In this document: piece by piece, positions 45,136-55,231 of the stretch | Layout: each line of letters opens with the position of its first letter | How positions within the stretch are numbered: position 1 is the stretch's first letter | Assembly (NCBI RefSeq): GCF_028747985.1 | Contig: NZ_CP118108.1 | Span: 2,857,501 to 2,921,500 of the forward strand | Length of the DNA stretch: 64,000 bases | From: Paenibacillus urinalis | GTDB taxonomy: Bacteria > Bacillota > Bacilli > Paenibacillales > Paenibacillaceae | Reading direction: 5' to 3' | The notes under the pieces: generated by a model | Database searches by the model: none | What the model saw: only the letters and a program-made list of their open reading frames with translations | What the model was told of the DNA's origin: nothing | Translations under genes and position numbers: made by a program

Positions 45136-46014
45136 TCAGCTCGCCTTCGCGAGTTTTGTGCTTCGAATCGATGCTGCAGCGTATACAACGAGTGCAACCC
45201 AGATCAGTGCAAAACCAACGAGCAGAACCGGCGATACCGATTCCTTGAATACAAATACGCTTAGTAACAGCATAATCGTCGGCCCAATGTATTGAACAAA
45301 ACCGAGTGTAGACAGAGGCATCCGTGCAGCTGCACGTGCAAAAAAGAGCAGTGGCAGCGCCGTAACCACACCGGATAGCAGCAGCTCGATGAATGTGTGG
45401 GCAGGCAGTGTCCATGCTGTTGTCTTTCCTGTTGCGGCCAAATAGACCCAGTAGCCAAGCGCGATAGGCAGGACTACAGCCGTCTCTGACAGCAAACCTA
45501 CGGAAGCATCTTGTGCGATTTTCTTCTTGGCGAGTCCGTATAATCCAAACGATACGGCAAGAGAAATCGCAATCCATGGAAACCGTCCATAATCGATGGC
45601 AATGATGAGCACTGCCGCACCAGCAATCGCAATCGCAAACCATTGGCCTCGGTTTGGCTTCTCACGAAGGAAGACGACCGCTAACAGCACGTTCAGTAAC
45701 GGATTCAAATAGTAACCAAGGCTTGTCTCAACGACATGCCCATCGTTAACCGCCCAGATAAAGATCAGCCAGTTCACAGCAATCAGTAATCCACTGGCAG
45801 TAAGTGACAGCAGGAGCGTCCTGCTGGCCACGATTCGCTTCATATCCCCCCAGCGCCGCTGTAATGCGACAAGTATACCCATGAAGACGAACGACCAGAC
45901 AACTCGGTGAGACAGGACCTCTCCTGCCGGCACATTGTCAAAGAGCTTCCAATACAGCGGAAGCACTCCCCACATAATGTACGCAATAATCGCATTAACC
46001 AACCCGCTGTTCAT
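45136..46014 (-). CDS. rarD: EamA/RarD-type transporter
   Basis: This membrane protein of about 292 residues has ten helices of the EamA type and RarD features: MNSGLVNAIIAYIMWGVLPL, then PAGEVLSHRVVWSFVFMG and RMPLSTLGFVQYIGPTIMLL. RarD-type proteins are drug/metabolite transporters; substrates are not known for most. An in-frame ATG 57 bases upstream is possible, but the RarD-like N-terminus begins at the one chosen. A strong convergent hairpin follows the gene. Confidence 0.85.
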   Translation of the reverse strand: MNSGLVNAIIAYIMWGVLPLYWKLFDNVPAGEVLSHRVVWSFVFMGILVALQRRWGDMKRIVASRTLLLSLTASGLLIAVNWLIFIWAVNDGHVVETSLGYYLNPLLNVLLAVVFLREKPNRGQWFAIAIAGAAVLIIAIDYGRFPWIAISLAVSFGLYGLAKKKIAQDASVGLLSETAVVLPIALGYWVYLAATGKTTAWTLPAHTFIELLLSGVVTALPLLFFARAAARMPLSTLGFVQYIGPTIMLLLSVFVFKESVSPVLLVGFALIWVALVVYAAASIRSTKLAKAS

Positions 46015-46200
46015 TATTAATTTCCCTCTTCTCTCTCTGATGTCTGAAGGAATTATACGCCTCGAACTCATTGAGGTAAAGGAAATTATCTTATCAACGA
46101 GAGGAAACCGAAAAAAAGGGAGGTTGGCGCTTCTTCAGGATCACTTCAAAAATGATATAGGATAATCAAACAAAATGGCTTAAATACTTGTACTCGATTT

Positions 46201-46776
46201 CTATAGTCCTAATTTATCTTCATCAGTAATTGGTCTAATCACTTTACAAGGCACACCTGCCGCAATAACATTAGCTGGTATATCTTTTGTCACTACGCTT
46301 CCAGCACCAATGATTGTGTTATCTCCGATTGTCACACCTCCAACTATCGTCACGGAACCTCCTAACCAAACATTATCACCTATAGTAATGGGCAATGAAC
46401 GCTCATACCCCATTTTTCGTTCTCCTGCATCGAATGCATGATTAGGTGTATACAAGCTGACATTCGGCCCAAACAGGACATCATTCCCAATTGTTACTTT
46501 AGCACAATCCAATATGGTGCAATTTGTATTGGCGTAAAAACTGTTGCCTATTGTCATGTTATAACCATAATCACAATTAAAGGGTGATTCAATCCATGGG
46601 TTTTCCCCGATAAAAGGAATAAGCTTTTGAATGATGTGATTTCTCTCTTCACGCTTTGATGGAGCTATTTTATTGAGTTCAAACAATAAATCTTTAGCTC
46701 TTTCCCTGTCATCTGTTAGTTCTTTGTCCCAAGGAATATAGAATTCCTGATTCAACATTTTTTCTTTTGCATTCAA
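46201..46776 (-). CDS. Sugar O-acetyltransferase (Maa/LacA family)
   Basis: This 191-residue protein has an N-terminal maltose acetyltransferase (Mac) domain (EFYIPWDKELTDDRERAKDL) and a left-handed parallel beta-helix with repeated I/V-G hexapeptides (VTIGNDVLFGPNVSL, TIGDNVWLGGSVTIVGG, VTIGDNTIIGAGSVVTKD), plus the catalytic His in NHAF. It acetylates sugars with acetyl-CoA. The sugar is unknown; there is no obvious linked pathway. Confidence 0.87.
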   Translation of the reverse strand: MNAKEKMLNQEFYIPWDKELTDDRERAKDLLFELNKIAPSKREERNHIIQKLIPFIGENPWIESPFNCDYGYNMTIGNSFYANTNCTILDCAKVTIGNDVLFGPNVSLYTPNHAFDAGERKMGYERSLPITIGDNVWLGGSVTIVGGVTIGDNTIIGAGSVVTKDIPANVIAAGVPCKVIRPITDEDKLGL

Positions 46777-46860
46777 TGTGCTTTCCCTCCAGATTTTGTT
46801 GAAATATTAGAATATTATAAAGTATAATTCACAAAAAAACATGAACTATAGCTTATTGAT

Positions 46861-46900
46861 AACAAAGAAGCAGACTGCTGTGGCAATCTGCTCCTTCGTT
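46861..46900 (-). terminator. Rho-independent-like hairpin after glycosyltransferase gene
   Basis: AACGAAGGAGCAGATTGC and GCAGTCTGCTTCTTTGTT pair across a CACA loop (with a few mismatches) just after the stop codon of the downstream gene on the minus strand. The T run is weak. Confidence 0.6.
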
Positions 46901-46907
46901 AATACGA

Positions 46908-47621
46908 TTAGAACTCTTTATCTGCAATCGGACGAAACTGGTCTGTGACCGTAATCAATTTGCTGCCTCTTAGATAAAACTCGTCATCGGCTCTCCATGT
47001 ATGGCTCTTCTTGTTCTGCCTGCGATGATACACATAGTTATAAGGTGAGGTAGCATATGTTTTAAATCCTCTCTTCCTGCACTGTCTCAGAAACGTAACA
47101 TCTTCGCCTACTGACCGATCGGTGAATCGAACCTTTCTAAGAACTTCCTTCTTGAACAGTATCGTCCCGCCTTGTACAAATTCAACAAATTTGCTTGCCT
47201 CATCAGGGGATCTGATCAATAGCTTCTTTGAAGCGCCTAGATATACGAGACAAGAATGTTTTCCTACGATATCACTGTTGGTCCTCTTCAGTGCTCCTAC
47301 TTGTTCTTTCAAATAATAGGCGGAATAATAGTCGTCATCATCAACCTTCGCAATTAACGGAAAGCGGGCACGCTCGATACCTGCATTTAAGCATTGTCCT
47401 AATGATATCCTTTCGGGAACTTGGAATATACTTACATTGGCGTACGCTCGAATGCGGTTACGATACGATTCTAGATTCATGCTGTCATGATTCAGAATGA
47501 TAATTAGCTCTTTGTTCTTGTATTGCTGTCTATTAAAATTTGTCAGGATATTATTAAAAAATTGCGGTCTATTCGTACATACAACAATAGAAACGCCATA
47601 TTTACTTCCTTTTCTCTTCAA
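46908..47621 (-). CDS. Glycosyltransferase family 2 protein
   Basis: This 237-residue cytoplasmic or peripheral enzyme has a GT2/GT-A fold: VSIVVCTNRPQFFNNIL at the start, a DXD-like motif AKVDDDDY near 94-101, and a VGEDVTFLRQCRKRGF acceptor region with ED(V) near residue 175. Closely related proteins in Paenibacillus occur near spore or surface polysaccharide genes. The sugar donor cannot be stated. It is a single-gene unit. Confidence 0.83.
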   Translation of the reverse strand: MKRKGSKYGVSIVVCTNRPQFFNNILTNFNRQQYKNKELIIILNHDSMNLESYRNRIRAYANVSIFQVPERISLGQCLNAGIERARFPLIAKVDDDDYYSAYYLKEQVGALKRTNSDIVGKHSCLVYLGASKKLLIRSPDEASKFVEFVQGGTILFKKEVLRKVRFTDRSVGEDVTFLRQCRKRGFKTYATSPYNYVYHRRQNKKSHTWRADDEFYLRGSKLITVTDQFRPIADKEF

Positions 47622-47919
47622 GGCTTAACCTCTCTTCTATCCATGATTTTTTATCATATGGTAGAAGGGTTGAGCCCGTGTAGGCAAACAGAAATGAATT
47701 CATATAGCAAAGTGAGTTAAGTTCTCTCAGTAAAAAAAAGAATGTACAAAGTAAAATTTGTGCACGTTTGACGCTTTGTCTTCCGGCCTATTCATGATAT
47801 AGGTAAAAAAGTTGCCGCTTCTCGTCAATAACTTTGATATCTCTTTATACCCTCCTCCTTTACAATATTTTCAAGCAAGTCTTTCATGAAAATATATTGT
47901 GAATAGGGGGAAACAAAGT
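47622..47919. other. Upstream region of the second sugar transporter
   Basis: No gene is seen. A poly-A tract lies near 47732-47740 and the rest is AT-rich. No riboswitch or confident promoter could be assigned by eye. Confidence 0.5.
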
Positions 47920-49521
47920 ATGGCTAAGAAAACGGCAGCTTTAATTCTATCTCTATGTATTTCAACCGCTTTGTTGGCAGCCTGTAGCAATGACAGCAGT
48001 ACAGGAAAGGATTCGGTCAATACGGATTCAGGAACGAAGGATTCTGGGAACGTAACCATTCGCACGGTGACCTCTGAATACACTTCCGCAAAATACCCTG
48101 CTGGAGACGATATTACAAACAACGTGTGGATTAGGCGGTACAAAGAAAAGTTCAATATCGACGTCAAAACGGACTGGGTCAGTGATGAGTATGATACGAA
48201 GCTCAATCTAGCCATTTCATCGAATAACCTCCCCGATGTGTTCAGAGTCAATCCCTCCCAGCTGCAGCAGCTGATCGAAGCGGATATGGTGATGGACCTT
48301 ACGGAGGTCTTTGATCAAAAAGCATCAGAGCGCCTTAAAGGCTACATGGAGGCCGATGCAGACAGCTATGAATCAGGCAAGAAGGACGGAAAATTGTATG
48401 GAATTCCACAAATGCACTGGGGATTGATCGAACAGCCGGATTTTATCTGGATACGAAACGATTGGAAGGAAGAGCTTCAGCTTGATGACCCCAAATCTGT
48501 AGAAGACATCAAGAACATTGCGCTGAAGTTTATGGAAAAACACGGAGGTTACGGCATTGCCGTAGACCAAACGCTGGATTACCTGAATCTGCTCGCCATC
48601 GCTTGGAATGCTCATCCGGATATGTGGATTGAGGATAGCAGTGGACAACTCGTATACGGCTCCATTCAACCCGAGATGAAGGCTGCGCTGGCAGAATGGG
48701 CGGAATGGTATAAGCAAGGTATCATCGATCCGGAATTTGCGATCAAGGATTTCAACGCAATGAACGCGGATATCGTAGCAGGCAAAGTTGGTATCCAGCC
48801 TTATTACCAGTGGTGGGGCTATAACCCAGGTGTAGATACCGTATCGAATCTGGGTAAGGATGCCATATTCTATCCATATCTCATCCCTACGGTCGATGGT
48901 AAGGAAGCGAAGCAATCGATCTTCTTCGCGAACGGCAGTTATATCGTTATGAAAAAAGGGTTCGAACATCCTGAGGAAGTCATCAATCTTTTAAATGACT
49001 ATGCCTACATTGTGGACGAAGGTGCAGGCAAGGAATCCGAGGAAGAATTGTCAGCCTTACTGGACAATGATATTGCCCATGTGGTCGGGGCGTTCCGGGT
49101 TCTCAATCCGAATTCCGATTACGAGCAATACGAGGCTGTATCGGAAGCCCTTAAATCCAAGGATACCAGCGGACTGATAACTTCCGGGATGTGGCAGAAA
49201 TATAACAACAGCGTGGAATTTATGGAAAATGCAACACCAGGAGCCGTCGGCGATTATTTGCAGCAAGGTGCTCCAAAAACGGCGTACGGCCTGTCTAAGC
49301 ATATCCTGGACAGCGGAAACTATACCAAGACGGCAATGTGGGGAGCCATGCCAGAACAACTGGCGAGCTACGGTACAACACTTGACGATATCCTGACAGA
49401 GGGCTTCACGAAGATCATTATGGGTGAAGATATTGACTACTTCGATACGGTGGTTCAGAACTGGCGGTCAGCTGGTGGAGATGAAGCCACCAAGGCAGTT
49501 AACGAAAAATACGGGAAATAA
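47920..49521 (+). CDS. Extracellular sugar-binding lipoprotein (LipO-type)
   Basis: This 533-residue binding protein starts at MAKKTAALILSLCISTALLA (AGGGGGA upstream) with lipobox LAAC, then DSYESGKKDGKLYGIPQMHW and IWIRNDWKEELQLDDPKS, typical of the large LplA/LipO-type proteins. It is first in a plus-strand operon with LplB- and YtcP-type permeases. It probably carries an oligosaccharide, perhaps arabinose- or xylose-containing given the linked GH43 enzyme. Confidence 0.88.
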   Translation: MAKKTAALILSLCISTALLAACSNDSSTGKDSVNTDSGTKDSGNVTIRTVTSEYTSAKYPAGDDITNNVWIRRYKEKFNIDVKTDWVSDEYDTKLNLAISSNNLPDVFRVNPSQLQQLIEADMVMDLTEVFDQKASERLKGYMEADADSYESGKKDGKLYGIPQMHWGLIEQPDFIWIRNDWKEELQLDDPKSVEDIKNIALKFMEKHGGYGIAVDQTLDYLNLLAIAWNAHPDMWIEDSSGQLVYGSIQPEMKAALAEWAEWYKQGIIDPEFAIKDFNAMNADIVAGKVGIQPYYQWWGYNPGVDTVSNLGKDAIFYPYLIPTVDGKEAKQSIFFANGSYIVMKKGFEHPEEVINLLNDYAYIVDEGAGKESEEELSALLDNDIAHVVGAFRVLNPNSDYEQYEAVSEALKSKDTSGLITSGMWQKYNNSVEFMENATPGAVGDYLQQGAPKTAYGLSKHILDSGNYTKTAMWGAMPEQLASYGTTLDDILTEGFTKIIMGEDIDYFDTVVQNWRSAGGDEATKAVNEKYGK

Positions 49522-49616
49522 CCGTTTGCTGTCAGGAGAGGATGCGTACGTTCTCCTCTCCTTTATTTATAGAAACCGATCCACGCCCTTATTCACTCAA
49601 GAACGGAGGATTAGGA

Positions 49617-50507
49617 ATGCTCAGAAAATTAAAGCAGCAGAGCCCCTACCATCTCATGTTGTTACCTAGCATTGTTTTGGTATTCATCTTTAGTTACATC
49701 CCTTTTTACGGACTCATTATTGCATTTCAAAAGTACAATCCTGGCCTGGGCTTTAACTCGCCTTGGGTCGGGTGGGATAATTTTGCCCACGTATTTAGTC
49801 AGCCTAACTTTGTAAGAACGATCTGGAATACGCTCTATATGTCCGCTTTTAAAATTATCGGCGGCATCGTTGTACCCGTCATTTTCGCCTTGCTTCTGAA
49901 CGAAGTAGCTCACAATGCTATCAAACGAACATTTCAGACACTTGTCTATATCCCAAATTTCTTGTCTTGGGTGATCATGGCCGGTATTATGCTGGATATT
50001 CTTAGCTCCGATGGCATCGTTAACACCTTTCTGGGCGTATTCGGGATGGGGCCGATCTCCTTCCTTGGCGAGCCTTCGTTATTTCCATGGACAATGATCT
50101 TAAGCGATATTTGGAAGGGATTTGGCTTTGGCACGGTGGTCTACTTAGCAGCTCTGACCAGCATTGATCCAGGAATATATGAGGCAGCCGTTATTGACGG
50201 TGCCAAGAGGTGGAAGCAAACGATCTACATTACCTTACCTCTCCTTATGCCGACGATAGTCTTGATGACCGTACTCTCGCTTGGAAACGTACTCAACGCC
50301 GGCTTCGACCAAATTTACAACCTGTACTCTCCTGTCGTATATCAGACCGGTGATATTATCGACACATACGTCTACCGTCTTGGAATTCAACAGGCGCAAT
50401 ATTCCATCGGTACAGCCATTGGATTATTCAAGTCCGTCATCTCCAGCGTGCTGGTTGCCTTGTCGTATTTCCTTGCCTACAAGGTAGCGGGCTATCGTAT
50501 CTTCTAA
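49617..50507 (+). CDS. Carbohydrate ABC permease (LplB type)
   Basis: This permease of about 296 residues starts at MLRKLKQQSPYHLMLLP, GGAGG upstream, with six helices and an EAA loop (IYEAAVIDGAKRWKQTIYIT). It is the second gene of the transporter set. Sequence upstream in frame lacks a ribosome site, so the N-terminus chosen gives the usual family length. Confidence 0.9.
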   Translation: MLRKLKQQSPYHLMLLPSIVLVFIFSYIPFYGLIIAFQKYNPGLGFNSPWVGWDNFAHVFSQPNFVRTIWNTLYMSAFKIIGGIVVPVIFALLLNEVAHNAIKRTFQTLVYIPNFLSWVIMAGIMLDILSSDGIVNTFLGVFGMGPISFLGEPSLFPWTMILSDIWKGFGFGTVVYLAALTSIDPGIYEAAVIDGAKRWKQTIYITLPLLMPTIVLMTVLSLGNVLNAGFDQIYNLYSPVVYQTGDIIDTYVYRLGIQQAQYSIGTAIGLFKSVISSVLVALSYFLAYKVAGYRIF

Positions 50508-50523
50508 GGGAGGCACTGCCATT

Positions 50524-51414
50524 ATGATCGAAGACAAAAGCATGGGACGACGCTTATTTCATATCCTTAACTACACGATTCTCATTGTAATCTCTCTACT
50601 CTGTATACTGCCGTTTATCAATCTGCTGGCCGTTTCATTCAGCAGCAGCGCAGCCGTTTCCGCTGGCAGTGTTTCGTTCTGGCCCATCGATTTTACGACC
50701 AAGGCTTATGAATTTGCATTAACAGGCGGGGAGTTCTATAGTTCCCTATGGGTAGCCATAAAACGGGTCGTTCTCGGAACAACGGTAAATCTCGTGTTAA
50801 TGATGCTCACCGCTTACCCACTTGCCAAATCGAAGCAAAAGCTGATGGGCCGCAATGTGTATATGAGTTTTTTCATCGTGACCATGCTATTCAACGGAGG
50901 GCTGATACCCACTTATCTCGTCGTGGTTAAAATGGGACTGATCGATTCTATCTGGTCGCTGATCCTCCCTGGTGCTCTTCCTGTATTCAGCATGCTTATT
51001 CTCATGAATTTCATTAGAGGGCTGCCGGAGGAAATCGAAGAATCGGCAATCATTGACGGTGCAGGTCCTCTTCAAGTCCTTCTCCGTATTCTGCTCCCTC
51101 TCTTGAAGCCTGCTCTTGCAACGGTTGGCTTGTTCAGTATCGTCGGTCATTGGAATTCGTGGTTTGACGGGATCATTTATATGAACAATCCTGCCAATTA
51201 TCCACTGCAAAGCTATCTTCAGACCCTTCTGCTCAGCTTTGAGCAGATTATGCTGAAATCAGGAACTGATTATACACAGCTGCTGTCTATGATGAACGCT
51301 AGGACCGGGCGCGCTGCCCAAATGTTTCTAGGTGCTATTCCGATTCTGCTCATTTATCCGTTCTTGCAGAAGTACTTTACCAAGGGCTTAGTGCTCGGCA
51401 GCGTCAAAGGGTAA
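50524..51414 (+). CDS. Carbohydrate ABC permease (YtcP type)
   Basis: This 296-residue permease has six helices, an EAA loop (EIEESAIIDGAGPLQVLLR) and the C-terminal YPFLQKYFTKGLVLGSVKG. It is the third gene of the transporter set, 16 bases after the other permease behind GGGAGG. Its stop codon runs into the left arm of a strong bidirectional terminator. Confidence 0.9.
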   Translation: MIEDKSMGRRLFHILNYTILIVISLLCILPFINLLAVSFSSSAAVSAGSVSFWPIDFTTKAYEFALTGGEFYSSLWVAIKRVVLGTTVNLVLMMLTAYPLAKSKQKLMGRNVYMSFFIVTMLFNGGLIPTYLVVVKMGLIDSIWSLILPGALPVFSMLILMNFIRGLPEEIEESAIIDGAGPLQVLLRILLPLLKPALATVGLFSIVGHWNSWFDGIIYMNNPANYPLQSYLQTLLLSFEQIMLKSGTDYTQLLSMMNARTGRAAQMFLGAIPILLIYPFLQKYFTKGLVLGSVKG

Positions 51415-51453
51415 ATAAGAGGCTTGCAGCCAAATGCTGCAAGCCTCTTATTT
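51413..51453. terminator. Bidirectional Rho-independent terminator
   Basis: AAATAAGAGGCTTGCAGC and GCTGCAAGCCTCTTATTT form an 18-base perfect stem with a five-base loop, overlapping the stop codon of the permease gene. The AT ends form T runs on both strands, serving both the transporter unit and the convergent kinase gene. Confidence 0.92.
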
Positions 51454-51496
51454 ATTTCGCAGAGTGTCTCTTCCGAACGAATGGAATAGTCGACGA

Positions 51497-53278
51497 CTAG
51501 CTCCTGTCTGCAAATTTCACGGTCTCTGGTTGATTGAATATCGCAGGCAGCATGATAGTAAATACCGTACCTTCTCCCAGTATGCTTTCAGCCTGCAATC
51601 CGTAAGACTGACCGAAATGAAGCTGTATTCGCCGCTGCACATTTTGTACTCCGATCCCCTTGATTCCATCATCTGCATCTGTCCTATTCATCTCTAATAA
51701 ATCCTGAATCGTTTCCTGATCCATACCAGCCCCATTGTCATGAATTTTAATGGCTATGTCGTCCCCTAGGAATTGGATTTGGATTGTAATGATGCCACCT
51801 TCTTCGAGTTCGGCAAAACCGTGAAAAATCGCATTTTCGATAATCGGCTGCAAGATCATTTTGGGCATAAGATAATCTAGTGAATCAGCCTCAATCTCAT
51901 AGTTCATCTGAATAGAGCCATAATACCTGACATTCTGAATGGTAATGTAGTTCGATATATGATCTAACTCCTCGCGAATCGATACCAAGGTTCCATCGGA
52001 CCTTGTCGCATAGCGGAGCATCGAGATCAGTGCCTCTGTCATTTCCACAATCTTATCCGCTCTTTGCATGGATGCAATCCATTTAACCGACCCGAGTGTA
52101 TTATACAAAAAATGAGGATTGATCTGGGCATGCAGTGCACGCATCTCCGCTGCTGCTTTGTCGATTTCTTCCTGCTGCACTTTCTCTACCAGCCTTTTTA
52201 GCTCGTAGGACATCTTATTGAATCGAACCGATAAATATCCTATTTCATCTTGAGAGCGAATATGCTCGACCTGTTCGAAATGTCCTTTTTCAACCAAACC
52301 GATATTCCGTATGAGCTTCTTAATAGGGCGCGTAATCACATGGGATAAAAAGATGGAAATAATGACAGCGAACAGTGACATCACGATCGCCAGGGTTACA
52401 AGATTACGACCCAATATAGCCCCATCGGCAGTCAGCTCTTCCATAGGCATGTACAAATATGTTGTCCACTTCTGCTGGCTAAGCGGGTTGACCGCAACGA
52501 CGTTTAATGATTCGTCTGGACGCACATTGTCCCGAAATAACGTGCCGATGAGCTGGTCGTTAACGTTATAGACAATTTTCTCATCCTCATCAACGATCAT
52601 AAACCTCGAACGAAGGCCTTCCTGTAAGTTACGATTCACGATCTCAATGAATTTGATATCGATGCTGACCACAATCACCCCTAGCAGCTTCCCAGTGGCC
52701 ACATCATAAATTTTTCGAGCATGTGATACTGCCAATATTTTATTTTTCAGTTGATTGTCGATCCGTGTCGTCAACGTGATGATGAGATCTTTTGAATGCA
52801 TAAATTTTTTGAACCACAATTCGTTCTCCACTTTGTAGCTTGTGTCGATGGGCTGGTTGGGGCTGACGAACAGATCTTCTCCTCCGTTAAGGTTATAGAG
52901 ATAAATGGAAAATACGCGGTCCTTCATCATGATGTAGTTCATTAAAATATTGTAGGCCGTATTTTTGTTCTGTTTGCCGCCATTTCTTAGGTAATCTTGG
53001 ATTGGAAAGCTGCCTTCGTTAGTCGCCGAAACGCTGCTGCTTAGTCCGTTGCTGGCCAGTAACGAAATTTTCTCAATCTCCTTAAGAAACTCGTCAATGC
53101 GAATATTCGTCTGTTTGGCTAGATCATTCATCAGCTTCGTGTAATTCTGCGCCAATAACCGTTCGGAGGAATAATAAGAATTGACGGTCATCACAAGTAC
53201 CGGAATTATAATTACGGTCAGACAAATGACCATGATTTTGTTCTTGATTCGAAAGAGTGAAGCACGCTTCCACATCAT
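51497..53278 (-). CDS. YesM-type sensor histidine kinase
   Basis: This 593-residue kinase has a first helix (about 14-34), an extracellular dCache-like sensor, a second helix (about 293-312), HAMP and a His_kinase domain with phosphoacceptor H389 (QINPHFLYN) and ATP-binding HDNGAGM. It probably senses the sugar imported by the adjacent transporter. The cognate regulator gene lies on the other side of a group II intron and a GH43 gene. The plus-strand transporter genes converge on it. Confidence 0.9.
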   Translation of the reverse strand: MMWKRASLFRIKNKIMVICLTVIIIPVLVMTVNSYYSSERLLAQNYTKLMNDLAKQTNIRIDEFLKEIEKISLLASNGLSSSVSATNEGSFPIQDYLRNGGKQNKNTAYNILMNYIMMKDRVFSIYLYNLNGGEDLFVSPNQPIDTSYKVENELWFKKFMHSKDLIITLTTRIDNQLKNKILAVSHARKIYDVATGKLLGVIVVSIDIKFIEIVNRNLQEGLRSRFMIVDEDEKIVYNVNDQLIGTLFRDNVRPDESLNVVAVNPLSQQKWTTYLYMPMEELTADGAILGRNLVTLAIVMSLFAVIISIFLSHVITRPIKKLIRNIGLVEKGHFEQVEHIRSQDEIGYLSVRFNKMSYELKRLVEKVQQEEIDKAAAEMRALHAQINPHFLYNTLGSVKWIASMQRADKIVEMTEALISMLRYATRSDGTLVSIREELDHISNYITIQNVRYYGSIQMNYEIEADSLDYLMPKMILQPIIENAIFHGFAELEEGGIITIQIQFLGDDIAIKIHDNGAGMDQETIQDLLEMNRTDADDGIKGIGVQNVQRRIQLHFGQSYGLQAESILGEGTVFTIMLPAIFNQPETVKFADRS

Positions 53279-53404
53279 GCACCTCTATTCAGTGGTATCA
53301 GTGAGCTACGCAATAATTATCCTATTTAATCGAGTAGGAGGCTACCCATTAATTGAGTAGCCGACCTCTCACACCACCGTACGTACCGTTCGGTATACGG
53401 CGGT

Positions 53405-54805
53405 TCAACCGCTTAAGTGCAAGTTACGTAAATGCTCGTACTGAGCAGGGAAGTCATAATACCCTGCTTGTGCGAGCCTTTTGTTTGTTATGGAACGAGA
53501 CAACACCGGGCTTCCGGCGATGCGCCAGTATCCCAGTCGTGAGTTTGCCCATTGGTAGGCCTGCCACTCCGGTATTCCCAGTTTTCGCAGGTTTTGCGCC
53601 TTTGTTCTTGGCTTCTTCCATTGTTTCCAGATGTACATACGGAATCGTCTTCTCAACCATTCGTTCCATCTCTGCAGAGTCCGTTTCATGTCCGCTACGT
53701 AGAAGTAACCTATCCAGCCGCGAATATAGACCTTCACCTGCTCCATCACTTGACGGACATTCTTGCCCTGGCTGCGTTTCGTGAGTTCCTTCAGTTTCTT
53801 CTTTGCTTTCGCAAGAGATTGTCCATGGGCGCGGATGTGTACTCGGTCCCTGCTCTTTCCCAGAGCAAAACCAAGGAATTTAAAATGCTTTCGGGCCACG
53901 ATGCTTACGACTTTGCTTTTCCGTCGATTTATCTGAAGTTTCATTCGCTTCTCTAGATACTTCTGGCAGGACTCCAACAGCCGCGTTGCTGCACGTTTGC
54001 TTTTCGCCAGCACTACAATGTCATCTGCGTAGCGGATCACATTCACTTCTCGGCTTTTCATCTCTTGGTCGAACTCATTCAAATAGATATTCGCCAGCAG
54101 CGGCGATAGCGGGCCACCTTGAGGTGATCCTTCTTCCGTTTCGCGCCGCACTCCGTGCTCCATGACCCCGCTTTTGAGATACTTCTTGATCAGATCAGTT
54201 ACCCGCTTGTCCTGGATTTGTTTGCGCAAAAGATTCATAAGCAGCTCATGGTTCAGCGTGTCAAAATATTTGGATAGATCGATTTCTACTGCGTAGTCGT
54301 ATCCCTGCTCCGCATACTCTTTTACTTTGCGAATGGCTTGCTGCGCACTCCGCCCAGGGCGGTAGCCATAGCTTCCTTCCGCGAATAACGGTTCGAACAG
54401 GGGTTGTAGCTGCTGCGATATCGCTTGCTGAATCACGCGGTCTATTACCGTAGGGATACCGAGCTTCCGCACTCCACTTCCATCTGGTTTCGGGATTTCT
54501 TTACGCCGTACCGGGTTTGGTTTGTAGCTTCCGTCCCGGATACTTTCCAAAAGCCCCTCTCTGTGTTCCCGTAACCACGGTAGTGCCTCCTCGACTGTCA
54601 TTCCATCGATTCCCGGTGCTCCGTGATTACGTTTGACCCGCTTGTAGGCCTTGTTCAGGTTATCCCTGTTTAGTATCCTCTCAAGCATGTCCGTTGCACC
54701 GCCTCTTTCTCTACGTTCCCGAGTGCCGGCACTCCGCGCTCCCGCATACTCTTCGCATTCCATGCTATCCCTTTGCAGGCAGCCCTTTCGGTATTCTGCT
54801 TTCAT
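53405..54805 (-). CDS. ltrA: Group II intron reverse transcriptase/maturase
   Basis: This 466-residue protein has reverse transcriptase features: SPQGGPLSPLLANIY (227-241), active-site YADD at 259-262, and a preceding FEPLFAEGSYGYRPGRSA segment. It has a maturase X region (about 330-415) and no HNH endonuclease domain, as in class C introns. The stop codon lies at the border of domain V. A strong AAGGAGC precedes the ATG. It should aid splicing and retrohoming of the intron. No frameshift was seen, so it looks intact. Confidence 0.93.
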   Translation of the reverse strand: MKAEYRKGCLQRDSMECEEYAGARSAGTRERRERGGATDMLERILNRDNLNKAYKRVKRNHGAPGIDGMTVEEALPWLREHREGLLESIRDGSYKPNPVRRKEIPKPDGSGVRKLGIPTVIDRVIQQAISQQLQPLFEPLFAEGSYGYRPGRSAQQAIRKVKEYAEQGYDYAVEIDLSKYFDTLNHELLMNLLRKQIQDKRVTDLIKKYLKSGVMEHGVRRETEEGSPQGGPLSPLLANIYLNEFDQEMKSREVNVIRYADDIVVLAKSKRAATRLLESCQKYLEKRMKLQINRRKSKVVSIVARKHFKFLGFALGKSRDRVHIRAHGQSLAKAKKKLKELTKRSQGKNVRQVMEQVKVYIRGWIGYFYVADMKRTLQRWNEWLRRRFRMYIWKQWKKPRTKAQNLRKLGIPEWQAYQWANSRLGYWRIAGSPVLSRSITNKRLAQAGYYDFPAQYEHLRNLHLSG

Positions 54806-55231
54806 CGTGCCGATGCTCCTTCCAGTCTATACTCGAGGCTTACGATTGTTCGGCCCTTCCCGAAAAAAAACTTCTCGGTACTATGGCCTCTGCTGACTTC
54901 TCACAGCAAGCTTTACTCCGTCTTTTCGGATTTTTTTTTTTTCCTACCGGACGTCTGTGAGACCTCCCCGGGTAAGAGCGATAGCCTTCCCCTCATCCAT
55001 CTGCCACATTTACATGCCGGGATTCGGGCAGTATTGGACTTCGCTTTGATTAGCAAGCTCGTCCGTCCCGTCATGCCTTGTATGTGATTCCTGTTCGTCA
55101 GACCGAGGGTTTGCCTCCGGCTTCCTTCAGATTCCGCCTCGCGGCGGACACCCTTGCCTTTGGCTAACAGTTCCTACTGCCAAGCCTGTAGCGGACTTTC
55201 ACCGCCGAGCTATCGCCCATGCCGGGCGCAC
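54806..55231 (-). ncRNA. Group IIC intron RNA, 5' domains
   Basis: This stretch between the intron 5' end and the maturase gene carries the highly base-paired domains I-III, including GGGCGATAGCTCGGCG near the 5' end. A homopolymer of twelve A residues (minus strand; T at 54931-54942) falls within it. No other gene is expected here. Confidence 0.75.

Noticed and set aside
45122..45643. A 173-codon frame on the minus strand overlapping rarD
   Set aside because: The frame is Cys/Arg-rich out-of-frame translation of the RarD gene; the RarD frame has helices and family features.
48373..48969. A 198-codon open frame on the minus strand within the second binding-protein gene
   Set aside because: It is antisense to a clear LipO-type gene and reads as low-quality sequence.
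54651..55087. Three overlapping plus-strand frames in the intron
   Set aside because: They run antisense through the structured intron RNA and the 5' end of the maturase gene.
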